From Rugosibacter sp. (GTDB lineage Bacteria > Pseudomonadota > Gammaproteobacteria > Burkholderiales > Rhodocyclaceae): a stretch of DNA of 45,877 nt. The notes below the pieces were generated by a model. The model worked only from the letters and a program-made list of their open reading frames with translations, was not told the DNA's origin and did not search any database. Below are positions 39,846 through 45,877 of this stretch, piece after piece; the stretch's first letter is position 1, and every line of letters begins with the position of its first letter. Both the position numbers and the translations under genes were made by a program. Location: positions 1 to 45,877 of the forward strand of contig SCUZ01000066.1 in NCBI GenBank assembly GCA_004322535.1. The letters are read 5' to 3'.

Positions 39846-41300
39846 ATGAATGCAAAGCGTGGAACAACCGTAAAAAAAGCCACTACCAAACTTTTCGTGC
39901 TTGACACCAATGTGTTGATGCACGATCCCCTGTCGCTCTACCGGTTTGAAGAGCATGACATTTTCGTGCCCATGATGGTGTTAGAAGAATTGGATGCCAA
40001 TAAAAAAGGCATGACAGAAGTTGCGCGCAATGCGCGCCAAGCAAGCCGCATGCTGGATGAAATTGTGAGCGGTACCGAGCACAACATGGCCGCAGGTATT
40101 CCTCTGGGTGAGGTGTCGCGCGGGCTGGCCACGGGACATCTTTTTTTGCAGACGGAGGCGATCAACAGCGTATTGCCCACCGCGCTACCTACCGCCAAGG
40201 CCGATAACCAGATCATCGGCGTGGTAATGCATCTCGGCCAGATATTTCCCAAGCGGCCGGTGATCCTGGTTTCCAAAGATATCAACATGCGCATCAAGGC
40301 GCGCGCCCTGGGTTTGGAAGCGCAGGACTACTTTAATGATAAAGTACTTGAAGACACTGATCTGCTCTACACCGGCACGAGTGAGCTGCCGCCCGATTTC
40401 TGGGAAACGCATGGCAAGGGCCTGGAGTCATGGAAAAAAGATAGCCGCACCTATTACCGCGTTCAGGGCCCGCTGTGTCCTGGTTTGCTAGTGAATGAAT
40501 TTGTCTGGCAGGATGAGCCACAGTCTTTTCAGGCCTGGGTAAAAGTCGGCGCTGGCAAGACGGTGGAACTGGAAACGCTGACCGATTACAGTCATGGAAA
40601 AAATGCCGTATGGGGTGTTTTAGCCAGAAATCGCGAGCAAAATTTCGCCTTGAATCTGCTGATGAATCCAGACATCGATTTTGTTACCTTGCTGGGTCAG
40701 GCAGGGACTGGAAAAACATTATTGACGTTAGCTGCTGCCTTAGCGCAGACTTTGGAAACCAAGCGGTTTTCTGAAATTATCATTACTCGGGTGACTGTTC
40801 CCGTGGGCGAAGACATCGGATTTTTGCCGGGAACAGAAGAGGAAAAAATGACCCCCTGGATGGGGGCGCTGGAAGATAATCTTGACGTGCTGAATAATCC
40901 TTCCATCGATCCTGCCGGTATGTCCGGTGGCGCGTCTGGTAGCACCTACGGTGGCGATTGGGGGCGAGCGGCCACGATGGATCTGATTCGTAGCCGCATC
41001 AAAGTCAAATCGCTTAATTTCATGAGAGGTCGTACATTTTTAAATAAGTTTCTCATCATCGACGAAGCGCAAAATCTGACGCCCAAGCAGATGAAGACGC
41101 TGATCACGCGCGCAGGCCCGGGTACCAAAGTAGTGTGCCTGGGCAATATCGCCCAGATTGATACCCCGTATCTCACCGAAGGAAGCTCGGGGCTCACCTA
41201 TGTGGTGGATCGTTTCAAAGGGTGGGCCTATTCAGGCCACGTTACGCTGCAACGAGGTGAGCGTTCACGATTAGCAGATCACGCAGCCGAAGTGCTGTAA
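39846..41300 (+). CDS. PhoH-family ATPase with N-terminal PIN domain
   Basis: A 484-residue PIN-PhoH protein. The PIN ribonuclease domain (about residues 15-165) keeps the acidic set Asp20, Glu47/48, Asp120 and Asp145. The PhoH ATPase half has Walker A GQAGTGKT (284-291) and Walker B FLIIDEAQN. Such proteins are proposed RNA helicase-nucleases, with the cellular role unsettled. A copy of the dispersed DNA motif encodes KVGAGKTV (233-240) between the domains. GAGG precedes the ATG at 39846. It follows bcp, an arrangement common in betaproteobacteria. Confidence 0.93.
   Translation: MNAKRGTTVKKATTKLFVLDTNVLMHDPLSLYRFEEHDIFVPMMVLEELDANKKGMTEVARNARQASRMLDEIVSGTEHNMAAGIPLGEVSRGLATGHLFLQTEAINSVLPTALPTAKADNQIIGVVMHLGQIFPKRPVILVSKDINMRIKARALGLEAQDYFNDKVLEDTDLLYTGTSELPPDFWETHGKGLESWKKDSRTYYRVQGPLCPGLLVNEFVWQDEPQSFQAWVKVGAGKTVELETLTDYSHGKNAVWGVLARNREQNFALNLLMNPDIDFVTLLGQAGTGKTLLTLAAALAQTLETKRFSEIIITRVTVPVGEDIGFLPGTEEEKMTPWMGALEDNLDVLNNPSIDPAGMSGGASGSTYGGDWGRAATMDLIRSRIKVKSLNFMRGRTFLNKFLIIDEAQNLTPKQMKTLITRAGPGTKVVCLGNIAQIDTPYLTEGSSGLTYVVDRFKGWAYSGHVTLQRGERSRLADHAAEVL
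40541..40565 (+). repeat. Dispersed 25-bp motif, copy 7 (phoH)
   Basis: Carries AAAAGTCGGCGCTGG and ends in ACGGTG, four positions off consensus. It encodes KVGAGKTV in the stretch between the PIN and ATPase domains. Confidence 0.8.
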
Positions 41301-41366
41301 GCTACGCGCCATCGCCCACGCCAAGGTTTTTCCTGGGCGGGTCATGGGCGTTCATGGGTGTTTTCT

Positions 41367-41942
41367 ATGTGTTCCTCATTTGTTAAGCCCACTCATGGCG
41401 AAGTGATCACTGCCACGCAGCGATGGCTGGAGCGCGCGGTCATTGGCCTGAATCTTTGCCCATTTGCAAAAACGGTGCATGCCAAGCGCCAAGTGCGCTA
41501 TGCCGTCAGTAGCGCACAAGCCAGCGATGCGGTACTCGACGATCTGGAGCGTGAATTGCGCACCTTGGTTGCGGCAAAGCCGGAAAACGTGGACACCACC
41601 TTGCTGATCCTTCCCTATGCGCTGGCGAAATTTACAGATTTTGCCGACTTTCTCGATTTGGTGGAGATTGCCTTGAAAGTGCAGGGACTCACCGGTGTGA
41701 TTCAGGTCGCCAGTTTTCATCCGCAGTATCGATTTGCTGACACTGAGATAAACGACATCAGCAACTTTACCAATCGTTCGCCATATCCTGTCTTGCATCT
41801 TTTGCGTGAGGAAAGCCTGGCGCGTGCGATCCGGGCATTTCCTGATACCGCCGCTATTTATGAGCAGAACATGGCGACGTTACGCACCTTGGGTCTGGCC
41901 GGTTGGTTAGCGCTGGGGTTGAATGCGCCGGACGTACCATAG
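41367..41942 (+). CDS. DUF1415 family protein
   Basis: A soluble protein of 191 residues that I assign to DUF1415, with the conserved RWLERAVIGLNLCPFAKTVH near the start, the VASFHPQYRFAD stretch and the NFTNRSPYPVLHLLREESL block. No function is known to me. The ATG at 41367 is taken because it gives the usual start, and a GTG at 41358 is the alternative. It stands alone after phoH, with 66 bases between them and no clear terminator. Confidence 0.85.
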   Translation: MCSSFVKPTHGEVITATQRWLERAVIGLNLCPFAKTVHAKRQVRYAVSSAQASDAVLDDLERELRTLVAAKPENVDTTLLILPYALAKFTDFADFLDLVEIALKVQGLTGVIQVASFHPQYRFADTEINDISNFTNRSPYPVLHLLREESLARAIRAFPDTAAIYEQNMATLRTLGLAGWLALGLNAPDVP

Positions 41943-42070
41943 AGGTTGATTAGGCGTAGTATTCAGCAATGGCACAGCAATTTGGCAGAGCATGATTTTT
42001 GTAGCGTTTCCTCGTAGCGAATGGCGCCGCGTGTGTTGCTTATTCACCCCAATTTTTCAGGAGAACTCTC

Positions 42071-42196
42071 ATGGCCAAAGGACAAATGCGCAGTAATCGC
42101 GAGCAGAAAAAACCCAAAAAAGATAAAACCAAACCGGTCGCTCCGGCCGTGCCGTTTGGTGGTGGACAAGGTGGGGCGACGCTGCCCAAAAAGTAG
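42071..42196 (+). CDS. Small basic protein of 41 residues
   Basis: A short reading frame with a good AGGAGA 6-7 bases before its ATG. The product begins MAKGQMRSNREQKKPKKDK and ends in a Gly-rich tail with PKK, so it is strongly basic and probably disordered. It resembles very short Lys-rich proteins that I recall as widespread and unannotated in betaproteobacteria. The function is unknown, though nucleic-acid binding is plausible from charge alone. It stands by itself between DUF1415 and fumC. Confidence 0.8.
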   Translation: MAKGQMRSNREQKKPKKDKTKPVAPAVPFGGGQGGATLPKK

Positions 42197-42214
42197 CTTA
42201 TGAGCAAGCCACTT

Positions 42215-42245
42215 TATGGCGGGTATGTCTTTTGACCTCGCCATA
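42215..42245 (+). terminator. Hairpin between the small basic gene and fumC
   Basis: TATGGCG (42215-42221) / CGCCATA (42239-42245), with further partial pairing inside, followed by GATTTG. The T-run is poor. The 5' arm can also pair with GCCATAA at 42254-42260, next to the fumC start. Confidence 0.35.
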
Positions 42246-42265
42246 GATTTGTGGCCATAAAAGAC

Positions 42266-43648
42266 ATGAGCTACTACCGCACGGAAACGGATACCTTAGG
42301 CGCAATCGATGTGCCGAATGAACGGTTGTGGGGTGCGCAAACGCAGCGCTCACTGGCATACTTTGCCATTGGCAAAGACACCATGCCGGGGGAACTCATT
42401 GATGCGCTGGTGTTGGTCAAGCGTTCGGCAGCGCTGGCCAATGCACACCTCGGCGAGGTCGAGCCACGCATAGCGCAGGCGATTGTCGGCGCAGCAGATG
42501 AGATTCTCAATGGGCAATGGCCGGACGAGTTTCCCTTGTCTGTCTGGCAAACCGGTTCGGGCACGCAAACCAACATGAACGTGAATGAGGTCATGGCGAA
42601 TCGTGCTTCAGAGCTATTGGGCGGTGTGCGTGGCATGCAGCGCAGTGTGCATCCGAATGATCACGTCAATCGCTGTCAATCATCCAATGATGTGTTTCCC
42701 ACCGCGATGCATGTAGCGGCGGTAGCGCAGCTAGAAAAATCGCTACTGCCCTCGTTGCGTCAACTGCGGCAAACTCTGCATGAAAAATCGCAGGCCTTTG
42801 CGCATATTGTCAAACTGGGCCGCACCCACTTGCAGGACGCGACACCGCTCACGCTGGGACAGGAATTTTCTGGCTATGCAGCACAACTCGAGATCGCCGA
42901 GCGGGCCATTGGCGCTGCGCAAAATGAGCTTTTTGCGTTAGCGCTGGGGGGCACGGCGGTCGGCACCGGGCTCAATGCCCATCCGCAATTTGCCGCCCGT
43001 GCCGTAGCGGAATTGACTGCCTGTACGGGGCTTTCATGGACGTGTGCGAGTAATCGGTTTGCGGCGCTTGCCGGTCACGAGCCGTTGGTGTTTGCGCATG
43101 GCGCACTGAAAACCCTGGCTACAGCGTTGATGAAAATTGCCAATGACATTCGCTGGCTTGCGAGTGGGCCGCGCGCGGGTCTGGGGGAATTGCAATTGCC
43201 CGAAAATGAGCCCGGCAGCTCCATCATGCCGGGCAAAGTGAACCCGACGCAATGCGAGGCACTTACCATGGTTGCTGCGCAGGTGCTGGGCAATGATGTG
43301 GCGCTGAATATTGGCGGTGCTTTGGGAAACTTCGAGCTCAATGTATTCAAACCCTTAATTGCCTACAACTTTTTGCACAGTACCCGACTGCTGGCAGACG
43401 CCATGCAAGGTTTTGAACGTCATGCAGTGCGGCATGTCGAAGCGAATGGGGAACACATTCGCGAATCATTGCGCCGCAGCTTGATGCTGGCGACGGCATT
43501 AACTCCGCACATTGGTTACGACAAGGCGGCCGCAATTGCCAAAAAAGCCCATGCCGAGGGTTTGTCGCTACGAGATGCCGCGCTGGCCTCGGGGTATGTG
43601 CAAGCTGACGAGTTCGACGCGTGGGTCATTCCAGAAAACATGGTCTGA
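42266..43648 (+). CDS. fumC: Fumarate hydratase class II
   Basis: FumC adds water to fumarate to make malate, and is the iron-free, heat-stable type. The signature [15 protein letters not shown], the [12 protein letters not shown] region and the [14 protein letters not shown] loop are intact. Length is 460 residues from the ATG at 42266. A GTG at 42251 is possible, but the family start favours the ATG. No strong ribosome site is seen, and the start region can pair with an upstream arm. It precedes acnA by 29 bases, so two TCA-cycle enzymes may share a message. Confidence 0.97.
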   Translation: MSYYRTETDTLGAIDVPNERLWGAQTQRSLAYFAIGKDTMPGELIDALVLVKRSAALANAHLGEVEPRIAQAIVGAADEILNGQWPDEFPLSVWQTGSGTQTNMNVNEVMANRASELLGGVRGMQRSVHPNDHVNRCQSSNDVFPTAMHVAAVAQLEKSLLPSLRQLRQTLHEKSQAFAHIVKLGRTHLQDATPLTLGQEFSGYAAQLEIAERAIGAAQNELFALALGGTAVGTGLNAHPQFAARAVAELTACTGLSWTCASNRFAALAGHEPLVFAHGALKTLATALMKIANDIRWLASGPRAGLGELQLPENEPGSSIMPGKVNPTQCEALTMVAAQVLGNDVALNIGGALGNFELNVFKPLIAYNFLHSTRLLADAMQGFERHAVRHVEANGEHIRESLRRSLMLATALTPHIGYDKAAAIAKKAHAEGLSLRDAALASGYVQADEFDAWVIPENMV

Positions 43649-43677
43649 CCCATCCCTTCAATAGATAAGGAAATTCG

Positions 43678-45877
43678 ATGCATCATAATCTCTTCAATAG
43701 CTATCAACAGTTCAACAGCGCCGCCGCTGAAAAATCCGGTTTCTACAATTTATCGGCGCTTGAAGCCGCAGGCCTTGGCTGCATCAGACGTTTGCCTGTC
43801 TCGATCCGTATTGTGCTCGAGTCCGTATTGCGCAATTGCGATGGCAAGAAGGTCACCGAAGCCCATGTGCGGCAACTGGCGGCCTGGCAGCCGAATGCGC
43901 CGCGTGTGGATGAAATTCCTTTTGTTGTTGCACGCATCCTGTTGCAGGATTTCACTGGTGTGCCTCTGCTCTGCGATCTGGCCGCGATGCGCGAGGTGGC
44001 GCAGCAGCTCGGCCGCGATCCGAAAAGCATCGAGCCGCTGGTGCCGGTTGATCTGGTGGTGGATCACTCGGTACAGGTTGATCACTATGGTAGTAAGGAT
44101 GCTTTACGTCTCAACATGCAATTTGAATTTGAGCGCAATCACGAACGCTATCAATTCATGAAGTGGGGCATGCAGGCCTTCGATACGTTCAAGGTGGTGC
44201 CGCCGGGTATAGGCATCGTCCATCAGGTGAATCTCGAATACCTGTTCCGTGGCGTGCAGCAGAGGGATGGGGTGTGCTTTCCCGATACGCTGGTCGGCAC
44301 GGACAGCCACACCACCATGATCAACGGCGCGGGTGTGGTGGCTTGGGGTGTCGGTGGCATCGAGGCTGAAGCGGGCATGCTTGGACAGCCGGTATATTTT
44401 CTGACGCCGGATGTGGTTGGCGTCGAGCTGCAAGGCAAATTGCCGGAAGGTGTGACCGCCACCGATCTGGTGCTGGCCATCACCGAAATGCTGCGCAAGG
44501 AAAAAGTTGTCGGCAAGTTCGTCGAATTTTTTGGTGAAGGCGCAACACATTTATCGCTGACTGATCGCGCAACACTCGCCAATATGGCACCCGAATATGG
44601 CGCCACCATGGGCTTCTTTCCCGTCGACGATTTGACCGTGGCTTATTTGAAAGGCACCGGGCGGAGCGATGCCGAAGTGACCCGTTTCGAAAACTATTTC
44701 AAGGCGCAGGGATTGTTCGGTATCCCTAAGCGCGGTGACATTGATTATTCAGACACGCTGAATCTGGACCTTGCCGGCGTTGTGCCCGCGCTGGCGGGCC
44801 CTAAGCGGCCGCAGGATCGAATTCCGCTAAGCCAGGCCAAAACCGCGTTTGCCGAAACGTTTGCCAAACCGGCGGCAGACAATGGGTTTGCGCGCAACCC
44901 CGCGGATTTGGCGAAGCGCTTTAAAAGTCAGGATGGGTTGGACGTGGGCAATGGTGACGTGTTGATTGCGGCCATTACTTCTTGCACCAATACTTCCAAC
45001 CCCAATGTGATGATCGCTGCTGGTTTGCTGGCCAAAAAAGCGGTGGAGCGTGGCCTGCATGTCGGCCCGCACGTCAAGACATCGCTTGCCCCCGGCTCGC
45101 GTGTAGTCACTGAATATCTGGCGCAGTCCGGCTTGTTGCCATATCTCGAACAGCTGGGCTTTAACGTGGCAGGCTATGGCTGCACCACCTGCATTGGTAA
45201 TTCCGGGCCTCTGGCGATGCCGATAGAAGATGCGGTAGTAAAGAACGATCTGATTGGTGCGGCGGTGTTGTCGGGCAATCGCAACTTTGAAGCGCGTATT
45301 CATCCCAACATCCGCGCTAACTTTCTGGCTTCGCCACCACTAGTCGTGCTGTATGCGCTGCTGGGTACACTGCAGAAAGATCCGCTGACCGAGCCCATTG
45401 GTTATGGGAAAAATGGTGAGGCTGTCTGGCTGCGTGACCTCTGGCCATCCAGCCGCGAGATTGAAGCCTGCATGCAGACCGCAATGAATCCGGCCACTTT
45501 TCGCCGACTGTATGCTGACCTCACGAAAGATCATGTGTTATGGAATGCGATCAATTCCAGCACCGGGCAGGTGTATGCATGGCCCACGTCGACCTACATC
45601 GCCAAGCCGCCATTCTTTAACAGCTTCGGCATGTCGCCCGTTGCCCCGCCTGTGCTGCGCAATGCGCGCGCACTGGCTATTTTTGGCGATTCGGTAACAA
45701 CCGATCACATCTCGCCTGCCGGTTCGATCAGCGCGACTTCGCCTGCCGGGCAATGGCTGCTGGATCACCGTGTCACCAGCGCCGACTTTAATTCGTATGG
45801 CTCGCGGCGCGGCAACCACGACGTGATGGTGCGCGGCACCTTTGCCAATGTGCGCATCAAAAATCTGATGCTGCCGC
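43678..45877 (+). CDS. acnA: Aconitate hydratase A (partial, runs off the window)
   Basis: Aconitase interconverts citrate and isocitrate with a 4Fe-4S cluster. The cluster cysteines Cys436 (ITSCTNTSN), Cys502 and Cys505 (GCTTCIG) match the AcnA positions. [27 protein letters not shown] and [17 protein letters not shown] are also present. About 733 codons are in the window, so roughly the last 160 of ~890 are missing. AAGGAA lies shortly before the ATG. A reversed copy of the dispersed DNA motif spans the codons just before [10 protein letters not shown]. Confidence 0.97.
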   Translation, partial: MHHNLFNSYQQFNSAAAEKSGFYNLSALEAAGLGCIRRLPVSIRIVLESVLRNCDGKKVTEAHVRQLAAWQPNAPRVDEIPFVVARILLQDFTGVPLLCDLAAMREVAQQLGRDPKSIEPLVPVDLVVDHSVQVDHYGSKDALRLNMQFEFERNHERYQFMKWGMQAFDTFKVVPPGIGIVHQVNLEYLFRGVQQRDGVCFPDTLVGTDSHTTMINGAGVVAWGVGGIEAEAGMLGQPVYFLTPDVVGVELQGKLPEGVTATDLVLAITEMLRKEKVVGKFVEFFGEGATHLSLTDRATLANMAPEYGATMGFFPVDDLTVAYLKGTGRSDAEVTRFENYFKAQGLFGIPKRGDIDYSDTLNLDLAGVVPALAGPKRPQDRIPLSQAKTAFAETFAKPAADNGFARNPADLAKRFKSQDGLDVGNGDVLIAAITSCTNTSNPNVMIAAGLLAKKAVERGLHVGPHVKTSLAPGSRVVTEYLAQSGLLPYLEQLGFNVAGYGCTTCIGNSGPLAMPIEDAVVKNDLIGAAVLSGNRNFEARIHPNIRANFLASPPLVVLYALLGTLQKDPLTEPIGYGKNGEAVWLRDLWPSSREIEACMQTAMNPATFRRLYADLTKDHVLWNAINSSTGQVYAWPTSTYIAKPPFFNSFGMSPVAPPVLRNARALAIFGDSVTTDHISPAGSISATSPAGQWLLDHRVTSADFNSYGSRRGNHDVMVRGTFANVRIKNLMLP
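45766..45790 (-). repeat. Dispersed 25-bp motif, copy 8 (acnA, antisense)
   Basis: On the minus strand it reads TAAAGTCGGCGCTGG and ends in ACACGGTG, three positions off consensus. It is antisense to acnA, whose sense reading here (HRVTSADF) has nothing in common with the KVGAG peptide. AcnA length is unchanged against E. coli at this point. Confidence 0.82.

Noticed and set aside
41313-41339. CGCCCA/TGGGCG inverted repeat after phoH as a terminator
   Set aside because: The loop is 15 bases and no T-run follows the stem.
42941-42960. A GCGCTGG...CACGGCGG stretch in fumC similar to the right part of the dispersed motif
   Set aside because: It encodes the conserved [11 protein letters not shown] of fumarases and lacks the diagnostic AAAAGTCGGCG half.

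Overview
The window is a 45.9 kb piece of a chromosome that reads as a betaproteobacterium. The evidence is gene order and families: ndk-rlmN-pilF-rodZ-ispG-hisS-yfgM-bamB-der-hfq-hflX-hflK-hflC-DUF2065-hisZ-purA, then queA-tgt-yajC-secD-secF, plus DUF2322 beside purB, a DUF1415 gene, and alaA-hom ahead of thrC. I cannot name the genus. Nearly all DNA is coding. There are no insertion sequences, prophage, CRISPR array or tRNA that I can see.

Layout. (1) 1-580: 3' end of a 23S rRNA gene, a 5S gene and a strong terminator close an rRNA operon. (2) 632-18184, + strand: a dense housekeeping run for fatty-acid synthesis (accA), tRNA/rRNA modification (tilS, rlmN), nucleotide and isoprenoid metabolism (ndk, ispG, purA), pilus and shape proteins (pilF, rodZ), outer-membrane assembly (bamB), ribosome assembly (der), RNA chaperone (hfq) and membrane-protease control (hflX/K/C). 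Many neighbours overlap by ATGA, suggesting translational coupling. (3) 18258-23779, +: queuosine genes and the SecDF-YajC secretion accessory complex. (4) 23841-31682, - strand: a glutathione transferase, DUF2322-purB, and an alaA-hom-thrC amino-acid cluster with an unrelated extradiol ring-cleavage dioxygenase placed between hom and thrC. (5) 31858-39226, +: an Mth938-like gene and a complete-looking lipid A L-Ara4N pathway (arnT, one small transporter, arnB, arnC, ArnA split into two genes, arnD), followed by bcp and phoH. (6) 41367-45877, +: DUF1415, a 41-codon basic protein, fumC and acnA, which runs off the window end.

The most unusual signal is not a gene. A roughly 25-bp DNA motif whose conserved left half is AAAAGTCGGCG(C/T)TGG recurs at eight well-separated places (ispG, der-hfq gap, queA, secF, arnT, arnB, phoH, and reversed in acnA), with two weaker matches in hisS and secD. 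It lies in unrelated genes, in more than one reading frame, in both orientations and once outside any gene. It therefore behaves as a DNA element rather than a protein motif. Candidates are a DNA-uptake-like sequence, a chromosome-organising or recombination motif, or a spreading short repeat. I know no named element with this sequence.
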